Source: Balneola vulgaris DSM 17893 (lineage in GTDB: Bacteria > Bacteroidota > Rhodothermia > Balneolales > Balneolaceae). Taken from it: a DNA stretch of 64,000 bases. Below are positions 28,055 through 35,798 of the stretch, piece after piece. Numbering within the stretch: position 1 is the stretch's first letter; each line of letters begins with the position of its first letter. The translations under genes and the position numbers were made by a program. Under the pieces are notes generated by a model. The model saw only the letters and a program-made list of their open reading frames with translations. It ran no database searches and was not told where the DNA came from. The DNA is taken from assembly GCF_000375465.1 (NCBI RefSeq), contig NZ_AQXH01000004.1, positions 1 through 64,000 of the forward strand, in the 5' to 3' direction.

Positions 28055-29119
28055 TTAATTTCCATCACTAGGAATTATTTTTAGAAACTGAAACCGTAAA
28101 GCTTCCTCATCTTTCAGCATAATCAGTTCGCCCTTCTTTGTGGAACCTAAAATTGCACCAGGGACTTTTACTTCTCCTAAATAATCAAAGGATTCTTTAT
28201 TAAAAACAGCCACTATATGTTCGCTCTCATTGAGCGCCCTTCTTTTTTTATATACCCCGCTGTCATTTCGATACACTAAAAATAAATGGTGCTCATCATG
28301 AGAAAGATGCAGGCTAATACTCTGCTCTTCAGATAAATATCGAGCCCATGATTGTGAACTATAACTCATTGAAATGAACTTATCTGAGACCTTAAATAAA
28401 GGAGGTGTGATTTCTGTTGAGCCTAAGTGATTGCCCGAATGAATGGAAAATGCTTGAATTTTCGGTGTCTTTCCCTGAACGGTATAAATTACTCCGTTTT
28501 CACAATCCAGTGAGTATGTCGTTTCCTGTAATATATCATCCCGACCATCAAAATAAGGATCGTAGCCTCCTAAGGTATCTATCAAAGAAAAAGCCGTATC
28601 AAAAACAGCTATTGTTGGTACTGAAGGTAGGGTTGGCTTTCTAATTAACTGAACTCCTGAGAACCATTTCTCTTTACAAAATGATATGCCCCTAGATGTA
28701 ATTGATACACCTTGATTAAACGTATAATCGAATAGCTGAACAGCTTCGGTTTCAGAGTTATAGAGTTTAAACTTTCCCAATTTCTTGTCTAAGATCAAAA
28801 TGGCAGCAGAATCTTTTGCTCCAAAAAACCGCGAGGATAATATCTCTTTAGGTCCTCGACCCTTTTCCCCAATCTTTCTTACAAAATTTCCATCATAATC
28901 AGTTATTACTACTCCAATACTTGATCCATAATTGGCAAATAGTAGTTCATCTACTTCTGGATTGTCTACTACTTGAGTGTACATGCTTAACAAATGCTCT
29001 TTTGTTGAGTCACTCAAAACAAAATCATTAGTTGTAATAATTTCTGGGTCCTTTATTTCATTCGTACAACCCAAAACTATCGAAATCAATAAAAGGAGTG
29101 GTATTCTATAATCACTCAT
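28055..29119 (-). CDS. Six-bladed beta-propeller lipoprotein
   Basis: 354 aa. The lipoprotein signal MSDYRIPLLLLISIVLGC has its lipobox Cys at residue 18, predicting attachment to the outer membrane or periplasmic face. The body contains propeller-blade repeats such as FVRKIGEKGRGPKEI, typical of the Bacteroidota 6-bladed propeller family (the DUF5128/4934 type), and ends near VPGAILGSTKKGELIMLKDEE. The binding partner is unknown. Separated from the BNR gene by about 200 bp, so not clearly one operon. Confidence 0.8.
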   Translation of the reverse strand: MSDYRIPLLLLISIVLGCTNEIKDPEIITTNDFVLSDSTKEHLLSMYTQVVDNPEVDELLFANYGSSIGVVITDYDGNFVRKIGEKGRGPKEILSSRFFGAKDSAAILILDKKLGKFKLYNSETEAVQLFDYTFNQGVSITSRGISFCKEKWFSGVQLIRKPTLPSVPTIAVFDTAFSLIDTLGGYDPYFDGRDDILQETTYSLDCENGVIYTVQGKTPKIQAFSIHSGNHLGSTEITPPLFKVSDKFISMSYSSQSWARYLSEEQSISLHLSHDEHHLFLVYRNDSGVYKKRRALNESEHIVAVFNKESFDYLGEVKVPGAILGSTKKGELIMLKDEEALRFQFLKIIPSDGN

Positions 29120-29414
29120 TCGTCAGGTATCCATTTAATATTCTGATTATCTGCATGTGTTTATCCCGATTTTCTTCAGACCCCCTCTCTGTTCTACCCC
29201 TAACTCCCCCCAAGCTTAATTTAGAACTTTGCATCAATTGTAATTCGTATATATTAATAAATAATAAATGTTTATCTTTGTTTAAATATGTTAATGAAAA
29301 GTTTATTCTATTTGATGAATGGTTGAACTCATCATTCAACCTACAGTTTATATCGTTTTCGCCACATTCTATCTTTTGATGACGCATTCCCCACAACGGA
29401 TATAAATAAAAACT
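29120..29414. other. Divergent spacer upstream of ffh
   Basis: No convincing gene. A 94-aa minus-strand frame (29112-29396) overlaps the lipoprotein start and looks spurious. The sequence is AT-rich. The regulatory signals lie at its right edge (29415-29460). Confidence 0.5.
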
Positions 29415-29436
29415 TTATCCACATTACTGTTGATAA
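29415..29436. promoter_or_regulatory. Opposed DnaA box pair upstream of ffh
   Basis: TTATCCACA at 29415-29423 (perfect) and TGTTGATAA at 29428-29436 (8 of 9, opposite strand) lie 4 bases apart and overlap the -33 region of the predicted ffh promoter. Binding of DnaA there could modulate ffh operon expression. Confidence 0.5.
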
Positions 29437-29460
29437 CACAATAATAATCCCGTATTTTTA
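29430..29460 (+). promoter_or_regulatory. Predicted ffh promoter
   Basis: TTG at 29430-29432, a 20-base spacer and TATTTTTA at 29453-29460 (one mismatch to TAnnTTTG). The ffh ATG is 36 bases further downstream. Confidence 0.4.
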
Positions 29461-29496
29461 TCGGCTCTGAATTAAGCGGAGAAATCCTGAGTAACC

Positions 29497-30837
29497 ATGT
29501 TTGAAAGTTTATCCTCAAAATTAGACAAAGCCTTTCAGCACCTTAAAGGTGATGCACGTATAAGTGATGTTAACATCGCAGATACGGTGCGTGAAATACG
29601 CCGTGCTCTATTAGATGCGGATGTAAACTATGAGGTTGCCCGCCAATTCACGAAAGAAATTCAGGAAAAAGCACAGGGCGAAGACGTTCTTGCCAGTGTA
29701 AATCCAGGCCAACAGTTCACAAAGATTGTGTTCGACGAGCTTGTTACTACATTTGGTGGAGAAAAGTCGGATATAGCCACTGCGCACACTCCCCCCACTG
29801 TAATTCTTATTGCAGGTTTACAAGGATCGGGTAAAACTACCTTCACTGGTAAATTAGCTCGTTACCTCAAGCAGGAGCATAAAAGGAATCCTCTTCTTGC
29901 TGCCGCCGATGTTTATCGCCCTGCTGCCGTAAACCAACTTAAGACTCTGGCCTCTGAAATTGATGTGCCGGTATACTCTATTGAACAACAAGATGCTGTT
30001 CGCGTAGCTAAAGAAGCTGTAGCGATGGCAAAAAGTTTGGCAATGGATACCGTAATCATTGATACTGCTGGTCGTTTACATGTGGATGAGGAAATGATGA
30101 ATGAGGTTGCGGAAATTAAGAAAGCCGTAAATCCTCATGAAATCTTGTTCGTTGTTGACTCCATGACCGGTCAGGACGCGGTTAACACGGCAAAAGAGTT
30201 TAACGAGCGTATTGATTACGACGGTGTAGTTTTAACTAAGTTGGATGGTGACACCCGTGGTGGTGCTGCCCTTTCCATTAAAACCGTTGTAAACAAACCC
30301 ATCAAATTTGTGAGTACTGGCGAAAAGCTAGATGCTCTTTCCCCTTTCTATCCCGATCGTATGGCACAGCGCATACTTGGGATGGGTGATGTGGTTTCGC
30401 TAGTTGAAAAAGCTCAAAAAGAATTTGACGAGGAGGAAGCTCAACGCCTTCAAAAGCGTATTAGCTCTGATAAATTCAATCTCGAAGATTTCCTCGATCA
30501 AATTCAAAAGATCAAGAAGATGGGAGATTTCTCCGATCTTGTTTCTATGATCCCCGGCGCCAGCAAAGCATTGGAAAATGCAGATATCGATGACGATGCC
30601 TTTAAGCCTATCGAAGCGATTATCTATTCAATGACGCCGGAGGAGCGTCAGGACCCAAGTGTACTAAACGGAAGTCGAAGACGACGTATAGCCGCCGGTT
30701 CTGGCACTACTGTCCGTGAGATCAATGATCTCATTAAACAGTTCGAACAGATGAAAAAAATGATGAAGACCATGTCCAAAATGGGAAAAATGGGACGTGC
30801 GATTCATGGATTGAAAAACCTGCCTATAGGTAGGTAA
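29497..30837 (+). CDS. ffh: Signal recognition particle protein Ffh (SRP54)
   Basis: GTPase subunit of the signal recognition particle, delivering nascent membrane and secreted proteins to FtsY; 446 aa. The N-domain is followed by the G-domain P-loop GLQGSGKTTFTGKLARYL (near 108), DTAGRLHVDEE (near 188) and TKLDGDTRGGAALS (near 247). The C-terminal M domain is Met-rich (QMKKMMKTMSKMGKMG) with RRRRIAAGSG as the SRP-RNA-binding helix. It begins the ffh-rpsP-rimM-trmD-rplS translation operon. No SRP RNA gene is seen nearby. Confidence 0.98.
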   Translation: MFESLSSKLDKAFQHLKGDARISDVNIADTVREIRRALLDADVNYEVARQFTKEIQEKAQGEDVLASVNPGQQFTKIVFDELVTTFGGEKSDIATAHTPPTVILIAGLQGSGKTTFTGKLARYLKQEHKRNPLLAAADVYRPAAVNQLKTLASEIDVPVYSIEQQDAVRVAKEAVAMAKSLAMDTVIIDTAGRLHVDEEMMNEVAEIKKAVNPHEILFVVDSMTGQDAVNTAKEFNERIDYDGVVLTKLDGDTRGGAALSIKTVVNKPIKFVSTGEKLDALSPFYPDRMAQRILGMGDVVSLVEKAQKEFDEEEAQRLQKRISSDKFNLEDFLDQIQKIKKMGDFSDLVSMIPGASKALENADIDDDAFKPIEAIIYSMTPEERQDPSVLNGSRRRRIAAGSGTTVREINDLIKQFEQMKKMMKTMSKMGKMGRAIHGLKNLPIGR

Positions 30838-30869
30838 CACTTTTATACAAAACTCACTGGAGAACAACA

Positions 30870-31721
30870 TTGATTAGAATCAGACTTCAAAGAAAAGGTC
30901 GTAAAAAACGTCCTATCTATCATTTAGTAGTTGCTGACAGCCGCAGTTCACGTGATGGTCGCATCATCGAACAAGTTGGTCGTTACGACAACGTAACAGA
31001 AAAGAAAGAAGTGGTACTCAACGAAGACCGTATTATGTACTGGTTGGAGACAGGTGCACAACCTTCTGACACTGTTCGCAAAATCCTTCGCAACGAAGGC
31101 ATCCTTTACAAACGCCACCTTATGATGTGGGGCAAAAGCGAAGAAGAAATCGAAGCTGCCCTCACTGAATGGAGAGCTTACCGCGATTCAAAATTAGAAG
31201 ACAGCACTTCTCGTAAAGACAAGTACAAGTCTATCTTAGACGCAGAAGAGAAGGAATTCAAACAACAAGTAGAAAAGAAAGCTAGTGAAGCTGCTAAAGA
31301 ATTAGCAACTGAAGACGAAGCTGAAACTGAAGCGGAAGCTACAGAAGAAGCACCGGCTGAAACAGCTAGCGAAGAAGTTGCTGAGGAAGCAACCGAAGAG
31401 ACTACTGAAGAAGCTCCTGCGGAAGAAAAAGTAGAAGTAGCTGAAGAGCCTGCTGCCGAAGAAGAGACCACTGAAGAAGTAGCAGCAGAAGCTGAAACTA
31501 CTGAGGAAGAAACCACTGAAGAGCCTGCGGAAGAAGAAAAAGCGGAAAAGAAAAGCGAAGAAGCTGCCTCTACTAGCGGAACTTCGGAAGACATGACCGC
31601 TAAAGAAGCGATCGATCATATCCGTGATAACGATATGGCTGCTCTTGAAGGTTTTGTAACCGACGCTGAATCACGTAAAACCGTGCTTGCAGCTTGGGAA
31701 TCTAAGCAGTCTGAAGGATAA
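30870..31721 (+). CDS. rpsP: 30S ribosomal protein S16 with long acidic C-terminal extension
   Basis: Small-subunit ribosomal protein. Residues 1-80 are canonical S16 (MIRIRLQRKGRKKRPIYHLV, DGRIIEQVGRYDN, LETGAQPSDTVRKILRNEG). The protein then continues to 283 aa, against about 80-100 for typical S16. The extension is lysine/glutamate helical to about 150, then a Glu/Ala/Thr-rich low-complexity tract to about 235. It ends with a compact 40-residue module (MTAKEAIDHIRDND, then FVTDAESRKTVLAAWE). The start is TTG at 30870, giving the correct N-terminus. Extended S16 forms occur in Bacteroidota; the tail function is unknown. Confidence 0.96.
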   Translation: MIRIRLQRKGRKKRPIYHLVVADSRSSRDGRIIEQVGRYDNVTEKKEVVLNEDRIMYWLETGAQPSDTVRKILRNEGILYKRHLMMWGKSEEEIEAALTEWRAYRDSKLEDSTSRKDKYKSILDAEEKEFKQQVEKKASEAAKELATEDEAETEAEATEEAPAETASEEVAEEATEETTEEAPAEEKVEVAEEPAAEEETTEEVAAEAETTEEETTEEPAEEEKAEKKSEEAASTSGTSEDMTAKEAIDHIRDNDMAALEGFVTDAESRKTVLAAWESKQSEG

Positions 31722-31735
31722 AAAATCCGGCTCCC

Positions 31736-32293
31736 ATGAATCAGGAGGCCAATACACAACCCTTTACTAAGATCGGGCAAATTGCTCGCTCTCATGGACT
31801 CAAAGGTGAGTTAAAAGTCGATTTAGACTTTAACGACCCTGAATTCCTCAATGAAGTAACGCTCGTGTATTTGCAGAACGATCGTGGAGATTATTTCCCT
31901 GCTCGAGTCTCTGGCTTTAGAGTAGAGAAAAAAGGAAGTAACAATTCGTTCTTTGTACAATTTGACCACATCGCTGATCGATCAGCTGCTGAAGCCTTAA
32001 GAGGTCGAAGGATCTTTGTAGAAACTTCGTTAGCTGAAACAATCCTAACAGATGAATCTGAAGAGCTATCATTGGTAGACTTCAGAATTATTGATGAACA
32101 TGAAAATGAAATCGGATTTGTACTAGACGTCATGGATATTCCAGGCAACAATCTGATTTCAGTGTCAACAGGTAGGTTTGAACTTTTAATACCTCTTGTT
32201 GATGAATATGTGAATAGCATAGACTGGGATGATCAAACGATATACTGCCAACATTTAAACCGACTAGAAGAGGGCCTGTATGATGAGGATTGA
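31736..32293 (+). CDS. rimM: Ribosome maturation factor RimM
   Basis: 30S assembly factor that binds S19 and helps mature the 16S 3' domain; 185 aa. The N-terminal RimM domain begins near residue 12 (KIGQIARSHGLKGELKVDLDF), and the PRC-barrel-like C-terminal domain includes LVDFRIIDEHENEIGFV and LLIPLVDEYVNSID. It follows rpsP by 14 bp and overlaps trmD by 14 bp, the classical rpsP-rimM-trmD-rplS order. Confidence 0.96.
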   Translation: MNQEANTQPFTKIGQIARSHGLKGELKVDLDFNDPEFLNEVTLVYLQNDRGDYFPARVSGFRVEKKGSNNSFFVQFDHIADRSAAEALRGRRIFVETSLAETILTDESEELSLVDFRIIDEHENEIGFVLDVMDIPGNNLISVSTGRFELLIPLVDEYVNSIDWDDQTIYCQHLNRLEEGLYDED

Positions 32294-32975
32294 CATAATA
32301 TCTGCAGTACCACCATTACTAGACGGTCCATTGGATCACAGTATTGTTCACCGGGCTAAAGAAAACGGCTTAGTGGAAATTTTTAAGCACGACCTCCGCG
32401 ATTACACGGAAGACAAGCATAAAAAAATCGACGATTACCCTTATGGCGGAGAAGCAGGGATGGTGTTAACACCCCAGCCCCTATTTAGTTGCATCGAGCA
32501 CCTAACTTCAGAACGCAGCTATGACGAAATCATCTTTACAGCACCCGATGGTGAGACATTCAATCAAGAGGAAGCCAATAAGCTTTCATTGAAAGAAAAC
32601 ATCATCATTGTATGCGGGCATTATAAAGGAATTGATCAGCGAGTACGCGACACGCTAATCACCAAAGAGTATACCATTGGTGATTATGTACTATCAGGGG
32701 GAGAACTTCCAGCTATGGTTATCACAGATGCTATAGTTCGGTTAATTCCCAATGCCATTGGCGATGCTGGTAGTGCCTTAAGCGATTCATTTCAAGATGG
32801 TTTGTTAGAAGCCCCGATATATACGAGGCCTGCAAGCTTTAAAGGAATGGAAGTACCTGAAGTTTTACGATCAGGAGATCATAAAAAAATTCAGCAGTGG
32901 AAACTTGAACAGTCTATATCTAAGACCAAAGAACGAAGACAAGACTTGTACGAAAAATTTAAGAAAGATTATTAA
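32280..32975 (+). CDS. trmD: tRNA (guanine37-N1)-methyltransferase TrmD
   Basis: SPOUT-family methyltransferase making m1G37, which prevents frameshifting; 231 aa. The trefoil-knot SAM site is IIIVCGHYKGIDQRVRDTL near 108 and YTIGDYVLSGGELPAM near 135. PYGGEAGMVL near 58 and the C-terminal TKERRQDLYEKF are family signatures. It overlaps the end of rimM, indicating coupled translation. Confidence 0.97.
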   Translation: MMRIDIISAVPPLLDGPLDHSIVHRAKENGLVEIFKHDLRDYTEDKHKKIDDYPYGGEAGMVLTPQPLFSCIEHLTSERSYDEIIFTAPDGETFNQEEANKLSLKENIIIVCGHYKGIDQRVRDTLITKEYTIGDYVLSGGELPAMVITDAIVRLIPNAIGDAGSALSDSFQDGLLEAPIYTRPASFKGMEVPEVLRSGDHKKIQQWKLEQSISKTKERRQDLYEKFKKDY

Positions 32976-33005
32976 CGGCTGATTCGTCAGCAAACAAACA
33001 GAATC

Positions 33006-33365
33006 ATGGATAAGTTAAAACTTATAGAACAAACAATAGTTAACGATGAACTGCCGCAGTTCACTGCAGGTGATACTGTAAACGTTCATTACCGTGTTCG
33101 CGAAGGTGAAAAAGAGCGTATTCAGCAGTACGAAGGTGTTGTAATTAACGAACGCGGAAGCGGAGCTAACAAAACATTTACTGTTCGCAAAATTAGTAAT
33201 AACGTAGGTGTTGAGCGTATTTTCCCATTATACTCTCCGTTTATTGCTAAAATTGATGTTAAGCGTCGTGGTAAAGTGAGACGTTCTAAGTTGTTCTACC
33301 TACGTAACCTAACAGGTAAAGCAGCTCGTATTAAAGAGCGTGATACTCGCGGAGAAAAGAAGTAA
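33006..33365 (+). CDS. rplS: 50S ribosomal protein L19
   Basis: 119-aa large-subunit protein at the 30S-50S interface. [29 protein letters not shown], then [13 protein letters not shown] and [21 protein letters not shown] are the L19 signatures. Last gene of the ffh-to-rplS operon, 30 bp after trmD and followed by a hairpin. Confidence 0.97.
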   Translation: MDKLKLIEQTIVNDELPQFTAGDTVNVHYRVREGEKERIQQYEGVVINERGSGANKTFTVRKISNNVGVERIFPLYSPFIAKIDVKRRGKVRRSKLFYLRNLTGKAARIKERDTRGEKK

Positions 33366-33394
33366 TTCTTCTTTTGCCCCGTATTTGAACTTAA

Positions 33395-33442
33395 AACCCG
33401 GCGTTGAATCGGATAATACGATTATGCGCTCGGGTTCCTTTT
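33395..33442 (+). terminator. Possible terminator after rplS
   Basis: A long imperfect hairpin has outer stem AACCCG/CGGGTT (33395-33400 and 33431-33436), an inner CG pair and a further AATCG/CGATT stem, followed by cctttt. The T-run is weak, so partial read-through into adk is possible. Confidence 0.4.
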
Positions 33443-33464
33443 CAAAAGATAAAATCACTTTTCG

Positions 33465-34022
33465 ATGAACATCATTCTATTCGGCCCTCCAGGTGCCGGC
33501 AAAGGTACTCAAGCAAAGTTACTTCAGGATAAGTACGCAATTCCGCACCTGTCTACAGGGGATATATTCCGTACGGCCATTAAAAACCAGACCCCACTAG
33601 GCGTTAAAGTAAAAGCGATTCTAGATAATGGGAAATTGGTACCTGATGAAACCGTTGTTGATCTTGTTGCCGATGAATTAAAAGATGAGAAGTACGATAA
33701 CGGCTTTATTCTTGATGGATTCCCAAGAACGGTTCCACAAGCTGAAGCCTTTGATACCATCGCAAAAGATCAGAACAAAGCTATTGACGCCTTTGTTGTT
33801 CTCACAGTACCTGAAGAAGAATTGATATCACGTATCTTATCTCGTGGCCAAGGCCGCGCCGACGATACCGAAGAAAAAATCAAAACTCGTTTAGAGGTAT
33901 ATCATACAGAAACCGAACCCGTTAAAAATCATTACGACGCTAAAGGGGTTGTAAAAGAAATTAATGGCATCGGTACTATCGATGAAATATTTGAACGTAT
34001 TACTTCTTCAGTAGAGAAATAA
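33465..34022 (+). CDS. adk: Adenylate kinase (short form)
   Basis: Interconverts AMP, ADP and ATP. 185 aa, the short-LID variant. The P-loop GPPGAGKGTQAK is at 7-18, STGDIFR is the AMP site, and FILDGFPRTVPQAEA is near 82. The LID region is reduced to RGQGRADDTEEKIKTR, without the zinc or long-LID domain. It begins about 100 bp after rplS and is closed by a strong terminator. Confidence 0.97.
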   Translation: MNIILFGPPGAGKGTQAKLLQDKYAIPHLSTGDIFRTAIKNQTPLGVKVKAILDNGKLVPDETVVDLVADELKDEKYDNGFILDGFPRTVPQAEAFDTIAKDQNKAIDAFVVLTVPEEELISRILSRGQGRADDTEEKIKTRLEVYHTETEPVKNHYDAKGVVKEINGIGTIDEIFERITSSVEK

Positions 34023-34042
34023 AGGTGTTTTCAATCACATTT

Positions 34043-34075
34043 AAAGCCTCATCAATTATTGGTGAGGCTTTTTTT
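34043..34075 (+). terminator. Rho-independent terminator after adk
   Basis: Stem AAAGCCTCATC with GGTGAGGCTTT (one wobble pair), loop aattatt, then seven T. Twenty bases after the adk stop. Confidence 0.9.
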
Positions 34076-34146
34076 ATTTGGCCCTACTTTTAAATAGCTT
34101 CTATTCAACGATTTTGAAAACCCTCTTCATTCGCAAACGCCACACA

Positions 34147-34893
34147 ATGAGCTATACAGGTAGATCCAAAAAAGGCATTAAGTCATTACAATGGGGTATT
34201 AGTTTATCCATCATCGGAGCGCTTGTTGTTTTATTAGCTGGCTATGGTTACCAATGGGGTTGGTGGCATTTTAGGCTTGGCTTTCAGATGATTCCTTGGG
34301 CCACAGGTACTACGGTTGTAGGTGGACTCATTACAACTTTTGGTTTTATCAGAGCTAAAAAAACAAAAACCACTTTAACCGTTTTAGGTACTATTAGTGT
34401 AATAATAGCCCTAGGTGCACTCTTCAATATTGGGTATTGGTATTTGGAAGTAGAAAAGGGCTACCCACCCATCCATGATATAACCACAGACATTCAGAAT
34501 CCTCCAGCTTTTGTAGCAATTGCCCCTCTTCGTGCGGATGCTCCAAATCCTGTTGAATATGCTGGCATTGAAACCGCTATGAGCCAGCAGTCTTATTATG
34601 GGGATTTATCAGGCATTGAAAGCAACCTTCCTTATGATGAAGCCTTTGATAAAGCATTGGCCACTGTTGATGAAATGCCTTGGACTTTAGTTGAAACGAA
34701 CAAGGAAGAAGGCCGAATTGAGGCTTACGAAAAACTCGCTTGGTTTGGCTTTATTGATGATGTAGTGATTCGAGTAGATACCACCAATACCGGGAGCATT
34801 ATCGATATACGTTCTAAATCTAGAATTGGTAGAGGTGACCTAGGAGTGAACTATAAGCGCATCGAAGCATTTAAAAATGCTTTTAAAAAATAG
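34147..34893 (+). CDS. DUF1499 domain membrane protein
   Basis: About 248 aa. The upstream ATG-like extension (to 34078) would overlap the adk terminator, so the ATG at 34147 (MSYTGRSKKGIKS) is preferred. Three hydrophobic segments at about 18-37, 50-68 and 75-96 are followed by a soluble DUF1499 domain from residue 110 (PPIHDITTDIQNPPAF) to the end (IDIRSKSRIGRGDLGVNYKRIEAF). Function unknown. Convergent with glsA, with an 11-bp overlap at the 3' ends. Confidence 0.87.
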   Translation: MSYTGRSKKGIKSLQWGISLSIIGALVVLLAGYGYQWGWWHFRLGFQMIPWATGTTVVGGLITTFGFIRAKKTKTTLTVLGTISVIIALGALFNIGYWYLEVEKGYPPIHDITTDIQNPPAFVAIAPLRADAPNPVEYAGIETAMSQQSYYGDLSGIESNLPYDEAFDKALATVDEMPWTLVETNKEEGRIEAYEKLAWFGFIDDVVIRVDTTNTGSIIDIRSKSRIGRGDLGVNYKRIEAFKNAFKK

Positions 34894-35797
34894 ATACGCC
34901 CGTTTTTGTAGTAAGTCGTTCTAACACTTCCATACCCAATACTGAATTCCCTGCTTTATTCAATTTAGGGCTCCATACTGTAATGCTGTAATGTCCTGGG
35001 AAAACGGCTGCTATTCCTCCGCCAACCCCACTTTTTCCCGGTAAGCCCACTTTAAAGGAAAACTCCCCGGCCTGATCATAGAACCCACAGGTTAACATTA
35101 TCGCACTAAGACGTTTTGATTGGGATGCAGTTAAGATCATCTCACCCGATTGCACCTCTTTACCATGGTTAGCATAAAGCAAGAAGGTTTGGGCAAGCTC
35201 TTGACAACTCATTTCAATGGAACACATGTAGCAATAGAAATCTAATACGTCTTCTACGAGGTTATCTAAATTCCCAAAAGACTTCATAAGACTAGCCAGG
35301 GCGACGTTTCTGTAGCCTGTTTCCTTTTCCGATTCAGCTACTTTTTCATTGTAGTTAATGGATGAGTTCCCAGATAATCGTTTTACAAACTCAAGAAACT
35401 CGCTTTTGGGGTTCTTTAGCACACTAATAAGAACGTCAGATATGACTAAAGCACCTGCGTTTATTAGCGGATTCCTTGGCACTCCTTGTTCATATTCTAG
35501 CTGAACTAAGGAATTAAAAGGATTCCCTGAGGGCTCAACACCAACGCGTTTCCATAATTTCTCTCCTAGTATTGGGTAGGCCATAGTAAGCCCAAAGACC
35601 TTGGCTATACTTTGAATAGAGAACTTCTCATCACTATCTCCAAAGCTACAGTGTTCATTTTGTAGGGTACAAAGATGTATGCCAAACTTATTCTCATCAA
35701 CAGTAGCTAATTCAGGTATATAGGTAGCAGTTTTACCGCCGAATTTCTTTCCTTCAAGCTCTGATACAATTTCTTTAATTACTGCGCTGTAATCCAT
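34883..35797 (-). CDS. glsA: Glutaminase A
   Basis: Hydrolyses glutamine to glutamate and ammonia; 304 aa, beta-lactamase-like fold. The catalytic serine motif is FSIQSIAKVFGL (S-x-x-K, near 62). NPFNSLVQLEYEQG, PRNPLINAGAL and the C-terminal KSGVGGGIAAVFPG are family hallmarks. It starts 1 bp after the glpD stop and is therefore probably cotranscribed with glpK-glpD. Confidence 0.95.
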   Translation of the reverse strand: MDYSAVIKEIVSELEGKKFGGKTATYIPELATVDENKFGIHLCTLQNEHCSFGDSDEKFSIQSIAKVFGLTMAYPILGEKLWKRVGVEPSGNPFNSLVQLEYEQGVPRNPLINAGALVISDVLISVLKNPKSEFLEFVKRLSGNSSINYNEKVAESEKETGYRNVALASLMKSFGNLDNLVEDVLDFYCYMCSIEMSCQELAQTFLLYANHGKEVQSGEMILTASQSKRLSAIMLTCGFYDQAGEFSFKVGLPGKSGVGGGIAAVFPGHYSITVWSPKLNKAGNSVLGMEVLERLTTKTGVSIF

Positions 35798-35798
35798 T

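Noticed and set aside
29273-29280. TATCTTTG as a -7 promoter element
   Set aside because: The motif is a perfect TAnnTTTG, but no TTG lies at the required 19-21-base distance and no gene starts soon after on the same strand; the element at 29453-29460 fits better.
29112-29396. 94-aa minus-strand frame before the propeller lipoprotein
   Set aside because: Its end overlaps the lipoprotein start by 8 bp, the composition is not protein-like, and no family is recognisable.
31178-31594. 138-aa Ser/Ala-rich frame opposite rpsP
   Set aside because: It is the antisense shadow of the Glu/Ala-rich tail codons of S16.
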